A DNA stretch of 64,000 nucleotides, taken from NCBI RefSeq assembly GCF_024055715.1, contig NZ_JAMXMV010000008.1, forward strand, positions 310,001-374,000, written 5' to 3'. Position numbers and translations under genes: made by a program. The notes under the pieces were generated by a model. The model worked only from the letters and a program-made list of their open reading frames with translations, was not told where the DNA came from and did not search any database. Positions 18,054 through 25,772 of this stretch are shown here, piece by piece. The DNA is from Actinoallomurus soli (GTDB lineage Bacteria > Actinomycetota > Actinomycetes > Streptosporangiales > Streptosporangiaceae). Positions within the stretch are counted from its first letter, which is position 1. Each line of letters starts with the position of its first letter.

Positions 18054-18904
18054 TTCGGTCGGGCCGACGGGCGGTGCTCGGTCCGGGGCGTCGCCGGGCG
18101 GGCCTCGCCCACCTCGGGCAGCCAGATCTCCGGGGTGGCCGCGCGGGTCCGCAGGTGGGCGACGTAGGCGGCCGCGACCTCGGCAGGGGAGCCGAAGCCG
18201 GGCTCGTCGGCCAGCCACTCCTCGGGCACGAGGGCCACGACCTCGCGGAGCAGGTCCTCGGTGACCTTCGGGCCGAGGTCGCGGCCGGCGCGGGCCAGAC
18301 CGGCGTCGTCGACGAAGGTCGTCAGGACGTGGTCGCTCGCGTCGTACGGCCGGGAGATCAGCTTCTCCGCCGATGCCCAGGCGTGGTGGAAGTACAGGCT
18401 GGCGCCGTGGTCGATCAGCCAGACGTCGCCGTGCCAGACCAGGAGATTGGGGTTGCGCCAGCTGCGGTCGACGTTGCCGATCAGCGCGTCGAACCACAGC
18501 ACGGACGCGGCGAAGTCGGCCTCGGGGGCCCAGGCCAGCGGGTCGAAGCCGAGGGAGCCGGGCAGGTAGTCGACGCCGAGGTTGCGGCCGGGGCTGGCCT
18601 TGAGCAGGTCCTGGATGTCCGGGTCGGGCTCGTGACGGGCGATGGCGGGGTCGATGTCCACGGTGACGAGGTCAGGCACCCGGAGCCCGAGCCGTCGGCC
18701 CAGCTCACCGGCGATGATCTCCGCGATGAGGGCCTTGCGGCCCTGCCCGGCGCCGTGGAACTTCACGACGTACGTGCCCAGGTCGTCGGCTTCGACGATG
18801 GCGGGCAGGGACCCGCCCTCCCGGAGGGGTGTCACGTAGCGCGTGGCGGTGACGTTCGGCAGCACGAGGGCAACCGTACCGGGCGTGTGGCGGCATGCGA
18901 GCAC
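18041..18904 (-). CDS. HipA-like kinase family protein
   Basis: A 287-residue protein of the small HipA-like kinase family (HipA_2 type), not the two-domain HipA toxin. Visible kinase-like features are a nucleotide-lysine strand (YVVKFHGAGQGRKALIAEII), the catalytic segment WFDALIGNVDRSWRNPNLLV with D..N, and the metal Asp in VWLIDHGASLYFHH. The C-terminal tail (about 255-287) is polar and probably disordered. No HipB-type antitoxin adjoins; the coupled downstream partner is DUF3037. The start (GTG at 18904) is uncertain; a GTG at 18865, at VLPNVTATRYV, is an alternative closer to the family start. Confidence 0.8.
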   Translation of the reverse strand: MLACRHTPGTVALVLPNVTATRYVTPLREGGSLPAIVEADDLGTYVVKFHGAGQGRKALIAEIIAGELGRRLGLRVPDLVTVDIDPAIARHEPDPDIQDLLKASPGRNLGVDYLPGSLGFDPLAWAPEADFAASVLWFDALIGNVDRSWRNPNLLVWHGDVWLIDHGASLYFHHAWASAEKLISRPYDASDHVLTTFVDDAGLARAGRDLGPKVTEDLLREVVALVPEEWLADEPGFGSPAEVAAAYVAHLRTRAATPEIWLPEVGEARPATPRTEHRPSARPKWLS

Positions 18905-19012
18905 GACGTGCGCGCATGCCGGCCCCCGCCGCTGACGCGCACACGCTCCGGTGATCGAGGCAATCGTATGAACGCGCGCGCCGGAGAGATGATGCAGATG
19001 TCACACACCGTG

Positions 19013-19049
19013 TTGACGCGTTGAACAATGCCATATCTAATATATTGCA
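19013..19049 (+). promoter_or_regulatory. Leaderless-type promoter with overlapping inverted-repeat operator
   Basis: TTGACG (19013-19018), a 17-bp spacer and TCTAAT (19036-19041) form a good vegetative promoter whose start would fall at or next to the ATG at 19049. The same bases carry an inverted repeat, TGCCATATCT (19029-19038) and ATATATTGCA (19040-19049), which agrees at 8 of 10 positions. This is an AT-rich island in GC-rich DNA. It probably binds the GntR product itself. Confidence 0.6.
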
Positions 19050-19708
19050 TGCCACCTGAACGGCTCCGTCCTCTCGACCGGTCCCTCCTGCGCGACCAGG
19101 CGTACCGCATGCTCCGCGACGCGATCGTCGAGGGCGACCTCGCGCCCGGTGAGATCATTCGCGACGGCGAGCTGGCCGAGCGGGTCGGGCTGTCGCGCAC
19201 GCCGGTGCGCGAGGCGCTCGCCCGTCTCGCCGACGAGGGGCTCGTCGAGACCAAGCCGCACGCCTACACGCGGGTCACGCCGCTCGTGCTCCGCGACGTA
19301 CGGGACGCGTACGTCGTCGTCCGGGCCATGCACGAGCTCGCCGTACGCGCGGCGGTGCCGGTTCTGACCGAGCGGCACCTCGAGACGATGCGCGCCGCGA
19401 ACGCGCGGTTCGCCGCCGCCCTCGACGAGGGGGACGTGCCCGCCGCGCTGGCCGCCGACGACGAGCTGCACGACGTCCCGGTCGCCGCGGCGGGCAACCG
19501 CGCGGTGGCCGCGACGATCGAGCGGTACGTGCCGCTGATCCGGCGGCTGGAGCGGCTGCGGTTCGGCTCGCTCCCGGGCCGGCGTTCCATCGCCCTGCAC
19601 GACCGCCTGATCAACGCCTGCGCCGCGGGCGACACCGAGGCGGCCGCGGCCGCCACCGCCGAGATCTGGGCCACGCTCGGCGACCTTCTGGATGAGGAGA
19701 CCTCGTGA
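19049..19708 (+). CDS. GntR family (FCD domain) transcriptional regulator
   Basis: A 219-residue repressor. The N-terminal winged helix includes [20 protein letters not shown] and the recognition region [19 protein letters not shown]. The C-terminal all-helical FCD domain (from about residue 85) shows the metal/ligand His residues in DDELHDVPV and LHDRLINAC. The ATG at 19049 is preferred over 19028 because a promoter and operator occupy 19013-19049, implying a leaderless message. Its TGA overlaps the acdS GTG (GTGA), so it very probably controls ACC catabolism. Confidence 0.9.
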   Translation: MPPERLRPLDRSLLRDQAYRMLRDAIVEGDLAPGEIIRDGELAERVGLSRTPVREALARLADEGLVETKPHAYTRVTPLVLRDVRDAYVVVRAMHELAVRAAVPVLTERHLETMRAANARFAAALDEGDVPAALAADDELHDVPVAAAGNRAVAATIERYVPLIRRLERLRFGSLPGRRSIALHDRLINACAAGDTEAAAAATAEIWATLGDLLDEETS

Positions 19709-20706
19709 CGACACTGGACGACTTCCCCCGCGAGCGCCTGCTGTTCGGCCCCTCGCCCGTGCATCCGCTGCCCCGGCTGACCGGGTACCTCGGGGGCGGG
19801 GCGAGGCTCTGGGCCAAGCGCGAGGACTGCAACTCCGGCCTGGCGTTCGGCGGCAACAAGACGCGCAAGCTGGAGTACCTCGCCGCCGACGCGCTCGCCC
19901 AGGGCTGCGACACCCTCGTGTCCATCGGCGGCGTGCAGTCCAACCACACCCGGCAGGTCGCCGCCGTGGCCGCCCGGCTCGGCCTGAAGTGCGTCCTGGT
20001 CCAGGAGAGCTGGGTCGACTGGCCCGACGCCGTCTACGACCGGGTCGGCAACATCCTGCTGTCCCGCCTGCTCGGCGCAGACGTACGCCTGGTGGAGGCC
20101 GGGTTCGGCATCGAGTTCAAGCAGAGCTGGGAACAGGCCCTGGAGGACGTCCGCGCCCGTGGCGGCCGGCCGTACGCCATTCCGGCGGGCGCGTCGGACC
20201 ACCGTCTCGGCGGCCTCGGCTTCGCGAACTGGGCGCGCGAGGTGGAAGAGCAGGAGCGGGAGCTCGGCGTCCGCTTCGACACGATCGTCGTCTGCTCGGT
20301 GACCGGGAGCACGCAGGCCGGGATGGTCGCGGGCTTCGCGGGCAAGGGTCGCCGGATCATCGGCATCGACGGCTCCGCCAAACCGAAGGAGACCTGGGAG
20401 CAGATCGCCCGGATCGCCCGGAACACCGCCGAGCTGATCGGGACGGAGGTCGCCGACGACGAGATCGTCCTCGACGAGCGGTACCACGCCGGGACGTACG
20501 GCATCCCGGACGAGCGGACCCTGGAGGCCATGCGGCTGGCCGCGCGGCTGGAGGGGATGATCACCGACCCGGTCTACGAGGGCAAGTCCATGGCCGGAAT
20601 GGTCGATCTGGTGACGAACGGGGAGATCGAGGCAGGATCCAACGTCCTTTACGCTCATCTCGGAGGGCAACCCGCGCTGAACGGATACAGTGCGCTCTTC
20701 CGCTAG
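19705..20706 (+). CDS. acdS: 1-aminocyclopropane-1-carboxylate deaminase (PLP enzyme)
   Basis: A 333-residue fold-II PLP enzyme converting ACC, the ethylene precursor, to 2-oxobutyrate and ammonia. The PLP lysine block is [20 protein letters not shown]. Then come [15 protein letters not shown], the phosphate loop [13 protein letters not shown] and the C-terminal [12 protein letters not shown]. Length and motif spacing favour ACC deaminase over D-cysteine desulfhydrase, but the two families are close and activity needs testing. It is coupled to the GntR gene by a 4-base overlap. Its last 27 codons are duplicated at 33789-33869, upstream of the E1-like gene that was originally its downstream neighbour. 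Confidence 0.88.
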   Translation: MTTLDDFPRERLLFGPSPVHPLPRLTGYLGGGARLWAKREDCNSGLAFGGNKTRKLEYLAADALAQGCDTLVSIGGVQSNHTRQVAAVAARLGLKCVLVQESWVDWPDAVYDRVGNILLSRLLGADVRLVEAGFGIEFKQSWEQALEDVRARGGRPYAIPAGASDHRLGGLGFANWAREVEEQERELGVRFDTIVVCSVTGSTQAGMVAGFAGKGRRIIGIDGSAKPKETWEQIARIARNTAELIGTEVADDEIVLDERYHAGTYGIPDERTLEAMRLAARLEGMITDPVYEGKSMAGMVDLVTNGEIEAGSNVLYAHLGGQPALNGYSALFR

Positions 20707-20771
20707 CTGATGGGCTGACATCCAGGACGTTCGTGACAATGGGGTCGCGGGTGTGGACCTGGCCGGCGTCG
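20626..20771. repeat. Left copy of the island-flanking direct repeat
   Basis: 146 bases covering the acdS 3' end and the start region of the former downstream gene. They match 33789-33930 (142 bases). The only block of differences is just past the acdS stop: TAGCTGATGGGCTGACATCC here against TGAGAGGCTGACATGC on the right. The ATG of the E1 gene reads ATC in this copy, so the left E1 start is dead. Confidence 0.92.
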
Positions 20772-20772
20772 T

Positions 20773-20836
20773 CTGGACCACTCACCGCTGGAACAACCGG
20801 CCAGCACGACGCCCCTGAACATCGCCAATCCGCGCG
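20773..20836 (+). mobile_element. IS end fragment, copy 1
   Basis: 64 bases identical but for one base to 22954-23017. They encode the last residues of a transposase (WTTHRWNNRPARRP, stop) plus about 18 bases beyond. The fragment starts two bases after the left direct repeat ends, so it marks the left junction of the island. From 20837 to 21022 no gene was recognised. Confidence 0.75.
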
Positions 20837-21022
20837 ACCCTGAAGTGAGAACGCTTCAAGAATCCCGAAGTTACGTCACAGACCTGCGGAGCACCCGAAG
20901 GAGGAAGAACCCCCTGGCTACGGGGTCAGCGGCTCAGCGGGGCTCAGAGGAACTCACGGGATGTCGCACAATCGAGGACACTCGGCCGTGTCCAGGTAGT
21001 CCGTGACGGCCCCGTGAGGGTG

Positions 21023-21775
21023 TCAGACCTGGCCGTATCCGCCGTCGACCTGGTAGTCGGCGCCGTTGACGTGGGAGGCTGCATCTGAGGCGACGAAGGC
21101 GATGACGGCGGCGACCTCTTCCGCGGTACCGGCCCGGGTCATCGGGGTCCCGGTGCCCATCGTGGCGATGAGCGCCTCGCGTTCCTCGGCGGTGGCGGCC
21201 AGTCGTGCGATACCGGGCGTGTCCGTCGGGCCCGGGCTCACCACGTTCACTCGGATCCCGCGTGGGGTCAGCTCAAGGGCCCAGGTACGGGCGAGGGCGC
21301 GGACCCCGGCCTTGGAGGCCGCGTAGAGACTCCGCCCGCGCGACGCCTTGTGCGCGGCCATCGAGCCGGTGAGGACGATGACGCCACCGTCCGCCAGCAG
21401 CGGCAGCGCCTTCTGGACGGTCATGATCGTGCCGGTGATGTTGACGTCGAAGACCGACCTGATGACGTCCTCGGTGATGGTTCCCAGCGGTGCGGTCGCG
21501 ATCGCCGCCGCGTTGACGACCAGCACGTCCAGCCGGCCGCTGCGCTGCTCCACCTGCGCGAAGAGCCGGTCGAGGTCGTCGGCCGAGCGCGAGTCGGCCC
21601 GCACCCCGATGACATCACCCGGTATGTCCGCGGCCGCCGCCGTCAGGGCGTCCTGGTCCCGGCCCGTGATGTAGACGGTGCCGCCCCCTTCGGCGATCTT
21701 CCTCGCGGTGACGTGGCCGATACCGGCACTCCCGCCCGTCACGACCGCGACCTTGTTGCGAAATTCGTTGCTCAT
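21023..21775 (-). CDS. SDR family oxidoreductase
   Basis: A 250-residue classical short-chain dehydrogenase. The cofactor loop is TGGSAGIG (residues 13-20), followed by NAA at the end of strand 4. The catalytic Ser is in LTGSMAAHK and the Y..xK pair in SLYAASKAG. The sequence ends with the usual VDGGY(GQV). The ATG at 21775 starts right before the Rossmann fold; longer in-frame extensions are not credible. It diverges from the XRE regulator at 21940, a frequent actinomycete arrangement in which the regulator controls the SDR gene. Both lie between two copies of the same IS end. Confidence 0.9.
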   Translation of the reverse strand: MSNEFRNKVAVVTGGSAGIGHVTARKIAEGGGTVYITGRDQDALTAAAADIPGDVIGVRADSRSADDLDRLFAQVEQRSGRLDVLVVNAAAIATAPLGTITEDVIRSVFDVNITGTIMTVQKALPLLADGGVIVLTGSMAAHKASRGRSLYAASKAGVRALARTWALELTPRGIRVNVVSPGPTDTPGIARLAATAEEREALIATMGTGTPMTRAGTAEEVAAVIAFVASDAASHVNGADYQVDGGYGQV

Positions 21776-21939
21776 GGAACTCGTCGTCCGTTCATCTGGG
21801 TAGCCGTTCCGAAGGGAACGTCCTGGGGAACACAGGCGGTACGAGCCTGCGCCTTGTGCGGACACCGGTTCCAGAAGCCTGCTGATACTGGTACTGGCAG
21901 CACCAAGCCGACGCCTCCCGGCTCTGGCACAGTGGACAT

Positions 21940-22779
21940 GTGCCGACAACCACGAACCGGACCGAACTGCGGGAGTTCCTGCGCTCACGACGCGCGCGGG
22001 TCTCACCCGAGGACGTCGGCATACGCCCGGGAGTCCGGCGGCGCACCCCCGGACTGCGCCGCGAGGAGGTCGCCCAGCTGGCCGGTGTCGGCATCACCTG
22101 GTACACGTGGCTGGAACAGGGGCGGCCGATCAACGTCAGCTCCCAGGTGCTCGACGCGGTGGCCCGCACGCTGCTTCTGGATGCCGCCGAGCGGGACCAC
22201 CTCTACCGTCTGGCCGAGGTCCCCCAGCCTCCGGTCACCAGCGATCCGCCGACCGAGCTCCCCGGCCACCTCGACACCGTCCTGGAAGCCCTGGACCCGT
22301 TGCCCGCCATGTTGGTCGACGCCCGCACCGACGTGCTGCGCTGGAACCGCGCATACGCCGCCCTGCACCCCGCTCTGGTCAGTGCTCCGCCCGGCAAGCG
22401 CAACACCCTCTGGCACCTCTTCGCGGCACCGGAGGGGCAGCACCGCATCGTCAACCGCGACGAGCAGGCGCCCGAGGCCGTGGCAGGGTTCCGCTATCGC
22501 TACAGCCAGAACATGGGCGACCCGCAATGGCAGGACTTCGTCACCCGTCTGTGCACCGCCAGCCCGCTGTTCTCCCGGCTCTGGGCCACGCACGACGTCG
22601 CTCCACCGCGCCTGTGTGACAAGCGCTACGACGTTACGGGGATCGGCGAAGTGAGCCTGCGTGCCACCGGCATGGAACTGACCGACCACCCCGGTGTCCG
22701 CCTCGTCGTCCACACCCCCACCGACAGGCGCAGCCGCGAGAACATCGACCGCCTGCTGCGCCGGGCGACGCACCTGTGA
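21940..22779 (+). CDS. XRE family regulator with MmyB-like ligand domain
   Basis: A 279-residue regulator. The N-terminal helix-turn-helix shows RRTPGLRREEVAQLAGVGIT followed by WYTWLEQGR. The C-terminal PAS-like MmyB domain (about 105-270) has MLVDARTDVLRWNRAYAALH and ends with the usual LVVHTPTDRRSRE. The family binds small hydrophobic ligands and often represses a divergent oxidoreductase gene, here the SDR at 21023-21775. The start is the GTG at 21940; no strong ribosome-binding site is seen, so the message may be leaderless. Confidence 0.9.
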   Translation: MPTTTNRTELREFLRSRRARVSPEDVGIRPGVRRRTPGLRREEVAQLAGVGITWYTWLEQGRPINVSSQVLDAVARTLLLDAAERDHLYRLAEVPQPPVTSDPPTELPGHLDTVLEALDPLPAMLVDARTDVLRWNRAYAALHPALVSAPPGKRNTLWHLFAAPEGQHRIVNRDEQAPEAVAGFRYRYSQNMGDPQWQDFVTRLCTASPLFSRLWATHDVAPPRLCDKRYDVTGIGEVSLRATGMELTDHPGVRLVVHTPTDRRSRENIDRLLRRATHL

Positions 22780-22788
22780 CGAATGGAC

Positions 22789-23017
22789 CGAGGCCCGGGT
22801 GCGGGCCAAGCCCCACCAGCTGATCCGACAAACTCGGTGGCAAAACGCCTTCAACCGCCTCCAGCACTGCTACGAACGATGCGAGAACGTCATCGACGCA
22901 TTCTTCGACCTCGCCGACGCCATCATCACCCTGCGTAGCCTGATCCGCCGCGCCTGGACCACTCACCGCTGGAACAACCGGCCAGCACGACGCCCCTGAG
23001 CATCGCCAATCCGCGCG
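22789..23017 (+). mobile_element. Transposase C-terminal remnant (IS5-like) with IS end, copy 2
   Basis: A fragment of about 68 codons ending at TGA 22997-22999 reads RVRAKPHQLIRQTRWQNAF, then RLQHCYERCENVIDAFF and LIRRAWTTHRWNNRPARRP. The pattern (R....Y.R....I.AF..L....I..R.L) is that of the C-terminal region of IS5-superfamily transposases; the family assignment is tentative. No upstream part remains. The last 64 bases repeat 20773-20836. Confidence 0.65.
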
Positions 23018-23024
23018 GCTCATA

Positions 23025-23038
23025 AGACAACGTTGTCA
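23025..23038. promoter_or_regulatory. LacI-type operator 1
   Basis: AGACAACGTTGTCA, with a perfect 12-bp palindrome GACAACGTTGTC centred on the CG typical of LacI-family sites. It lies 273 bases upstream of the lacI-type gene at 23311, just past the IS end. One of five related sites in the island. Confidence 0.65.
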
Positions 23039-23203
23039 ACGACGGGTTGATCGCCGTGATCTTCTTGTGATCGGCGGCCTTCCCCGGATGGCCACGGTGG
23101 TGGGCGAGAGAGGCGGTGCTGACCTGGTGATCTAAGGGCCGGAACTCCCCCGACGGCTCGGCCGTTGACACTTCGGGTGGACGGACGGTGCCCAGGGCAG
23201 GGA

Positions 23204-23217
23204 TGATAACGATGTCT
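23204..23217. promoter_or_regulatory. LacI-type operator 2
   Basis: TGATAACGATGTCT, a degenerate form of the shared palindrome, 94 bases upstream of the regulator gene at 23311. It suggests autoregulation, possibly by looping with the site at 23025. The rest of 23039-23310 holds no gene. Confidence 0.5.
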
Positions 23218-23310
23218 CAACCTGGCGGGCTATGCCGCCAAGCGGCCGTCAACCCGCCGAAATCAGGGTGCGACGAACAGGGCTGAGCGATCTCTGGCAG
23301 AAGGGCTCTG

Positions 23311-24327
23311 GTGGACAAGCAGGACAGGCGGCGCAGGCCGACGATCTCAGACGTGGCGGCCGCCGCCGGAGTCAGCCCGAAGACGGTGTCCCGTGTCATC
23401 AACAACGAGCCGGGCGTGCGCGCCGAACTGGCCGATCAAGTGCTCGAGGTGATCAGCAAGCTCGGGTTCCGCCGCAACACCATGGCCAGCTCACTGCGCT
23501 CCGGCAGGCAGACCGCGACCATCGGGCTGATCATCGAAGACCTGGCCAACCCGTTCTACTCCACGATCGCGGCGGCGGTGGCCAACGTCGCGCGCACCCA
23601 CGACACCCAGCTGATCACCGTCAGCTCGGAAGAGGACCCTGACCTCGAGCAACGTCAGTTCCTCCAACTGTGCCAGCGCCGGGTGGACGGCATGATCATC
23701 GTGCCCGCCGGCTCGGACCACTCCTACACCCGGTCCGAGGTCGAGATGGGCATGCGGATGGTCTTCCTGGACCGTCCGCCGTCGGGCATCCTGGCCGACA
23801 GTGTCGTCATCGACAACGCGGCGGGGGCCCGGGCCGGCATCATGAGCCTGCTCGAGGACGGGCACCGCCGGATCGGGGTCGTCATCGACTCCCCGATCAT
23901 CTACACCGCGCGCGAACGGCTGGCCGGCGTACGCTCGGCGCTGGCCGACGCGGGCATCCCCTATGACGACGCCCTGGTCGAGGTCGGCGTCACGAATCCC
24001 GATGAGGCCGCCCACGCCATCGCCACCATGCTCGACGGCGTCGACCCGCCCACCGCGTTCTTCACCGGCAACAACCGGAGCACCATCGGTGCGATCCAGG
24101 AGTTGTACCGCCGTGACAGCGACGCCGCGCTGCTGGGCTTCGACGACTTCGAACTGGCCACACTGATGCCGCGCCCGCTGACCGTGATCGCGTACGACGT
24201 GCAGGAACTCGGCCGCGCAGCCGCCCTCCGGCTGTTCGAGCGGATCGGCGGGGACACCTCCTGGCCGTCGGAGACCGTGATTCCCACGCACCTGGTTCAG
24301 CGGGGCGTCCAGCTTCTGAAGTCCTGA
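23311..24327 (+). CDS. LacI family transcriptional regulator
   Basis: A 338-residue repressor. The helix-turn-helix and hinge are RPTISDVAAAAGVSPKTVSR and RRNTMASSLRSGR. The C-terminal periplasmic-binding-protein-like effector domain starts at TATIGLIIEDLANPFYSTIA and carries the sugar-binding Asp/Arg region RERLAGVRSAL. The start is the GTG at 23311, directly before the HTH. Five matching palindromes around it and its glycosidase neighbours make it the likely local regulator of the glycan-degradation genes at 24488-33714; a mannose-derived effector is inference. Confidence 0.93.
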   Translation: MDKQDRRRRPTISDVAAAAGVSPKTVSRVINNEPGVRAELADQVLEVISKLGFRRNTMASSLRSGRQTATIGLIIEDLANPFYSTIAAAVANVARTHDTQLITVSSEEDPDLEQRQFLQLCQRRVDGMIIVPAGSDHSYTRSEVEMGMRMVFLDRPPSGILADSVVIDNAAGARAGIMSLLEDGHRRIGVVIDSPIIYTARERLAGVRSALADAGIPYDDALVEVGVTNPDEAAHAIATMLDGVDPPTAFFTGNNRSTIGAIQELYRRDSDAALLGFDDFELATLMPRPLTVIAYDVQELGRAAALRLFERIGGDTSWPSETVIPTHLVQRGVQLLKS

Positions 24328-24487
24328 CGCCGGCGCGCGGGACGTGCCGCCGGCGGTCACCCGCGCCCCGGCGAGGGAGCCGCGCGGGCGGCCGGTCAGG
24401 GCGAGGGCGGTGGCGTTCGGCATGACCGCACCGGCGCGGGAGGGAGTACCGCCTCGATGAGCGATGCCCCCTCCGTGATCCGGCGCC

Positions 24488-25702
24488 CTACCGCGCGAAG
24501 CGCAGGTCGAGGAAGCGGGCGCGGTTGTTGTTGACGTTCGCGTACAGGTCGTCGATCTTCTGGCTGTTGACGTTGTAGGAGATCACCAGCTCACCGGGGC
24601 GGCTCAGCTCCGGGTGCGCGGCGATGTTGTACGGCGCGTAGATGTCGCCGCCGCCCTCGGGGGCGGTGTACACGTCGGTGCGGTTCGTGAACGGACCGAC
24701 GGGTGTCGGCGCGGTCGCCACGTAGATGTCGTGACCGAGGTAGGCGTCGGAGGTGGTGAGGACGTAGAAGCCGTTCACCTCGGTGACGCTGTACGAGGCC
24801 CCGACGTTGTCGGTCACGCGCGCCGACGTGGTCGGGTCGTGCGACCAGCCGGAACCGGTGTAGAACTCCCACGAGCGGTCGACGAGGTGGCCGACGCGGG
24901 CCCGCGCGACGTGCATGTGGCCCGACTCGGCGCCGTAGATGTAGATGTAGCCGCCGACGCGCGTCAGCTCGACGCCCCACGACACGTTGCCCTCGTCGTA
25001 GCTGTGGGTCACCTTCGCGCTGCCCAGGTCGCGGGAGAAGGAGGCGATGTCGGTCCTGACCCACGCGAAGTTCCACGGCGGCGGGTCGTCCGTGGGGACC
25101 TGGGCGTACTCGAACAGACGCAGCTTGCCGCCGTCCATGATGCCGTCGCCGTTCCAGTACCAGACGTCGTTCGTTCCCGAGGGATCCCACGGCGGCGTCG
25201 TCGGCGTCTCGCCGACGAGCGACCGCGGTACGTCGTGCGTCCCTCCGGTCAACGTGGTCTCGGGAGGCCCGTCGCGTCCGGCCGTGACGATGGTGTTGTG
25301 CACGAAGCCCGCGTCTTTCGGCAGGCTCTCGTCGGCGTTGACCGGGCCGAGGAAGGTGTCGTTGAGGAGCCATGCGACGCGCCCGCCCGGCAGCGTCGCC
25401 GAGTACGTGCCGTCCGATGCGGCCCAGCCGCGATGGTTCGTCCAGCCACCACCGCTGTCGCCGAACGCGCGCCAGGCGGCGTTCAGGCGCTCATCAGGGA
25501 CGACGCTCGTCACCACCGGTGCCTGCCGGGTGCCGGCGCCGTGCCCGGACTGCGTCGGGGTGCTCGCGAGGGCACTCGGCGCGAGGGTGCCGGTACCGAG
25601 CACCGCCGCGGCCAGAACGGCCGTCGCCGGCCCCACGCGAGCACGCCGGCGACTGCGTCCGGCGGCTCGGAGGCAATGAGCGGGCCACCTACTACGCGTC
25701 AT
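24488..25702 (-). CDS. Secreted five-bladed beta-propeller protein (DUF4185/DUF5005-like)
   Basis: A 404-residue exported protein. A long basic signal peptide (RSRRRARVGPATAVLAAAVL, then GTLAPSALA) is followed by a propeller resembling GH43/GH117-like glycosidases: WRAFGDSGGGWTNHRGWAAS with WLLNDTFLG, GDGIMDGGKLRLFEYAQ, NVSWGVELTRVGGYIYIYG and GDIYAPYNIAAHPELS. Blade-start Asp and Glu residues recur at places where clan-F enzymes keep catalytic acids, but the activity is unproven. A LacI-type operator lies 29 bases upstream of the ATG at 25702. It diverges from nothing; GH92 follows on the same strand upstream. Confidence 0.8.
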   Translation of the reverse strand: MTRSRWPAHCLRAAGRSRRRARVGPATAVLAAAVLGTGTLAPSALASTPTQSGHGAGTRQAPVVTSVVPDERLNAAWRAFGDSGGGWTNHRGWAASDGTYSATLPGGRVAWLLNDTFLGPVNADESLPKDAGFVHNTIVTAGRDGPPETTLTGGTHDVPRSLVGETPTTPPWDPSGTNDVWYWNGDGIMDGGKLRLFEYAQVPTDDPPPWNFAWVRTDIASFSRDLGSAKVTHSYDEGNVSWGVELTRVGGYIYIYGAESGHMHVARARVGHLVDRSWEFYTGSGWSHDPTTSARVTDNVGASYSVTEVNGFYVLTTSDAYLGHDIYVATAPTPVGPFTNRTDVYTAPEGGGDIYAPYNIAAHPELSRPGELVISYNVNSQKIDDLYANVNNNRARFLDLRFAR

Positions 25703-25730
25703 GGAATCGCCTCCTGATTCCTCTCCTCGC

Positions 25731-25744
25731 TGACATCGTTGTCA
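25731..25744. promoter_or_regulatory. LacI-type operator 3
   Basis: TGACATCGTTGTCA, matching the island consensus TGACAWCGWTGTCA with both half-sites intact. It sits between the beta-propeller gene (start 25702) and the 3' end of the GH92 gene (25773), where it would block initiation of the propeller gene. Confidence 0.75.
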
Positions 25745-25772
25745 TCGGTGGACCCGTGTACGGTCCGGGCGG

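Noticed and set aside
18041-18904. Classical HipA toxin of a hipBA module
   Set aside because: It is about 150 residues shorter than HipA, lacks the N-terminal couple domain and has no HipB-type HTH gene beside it.
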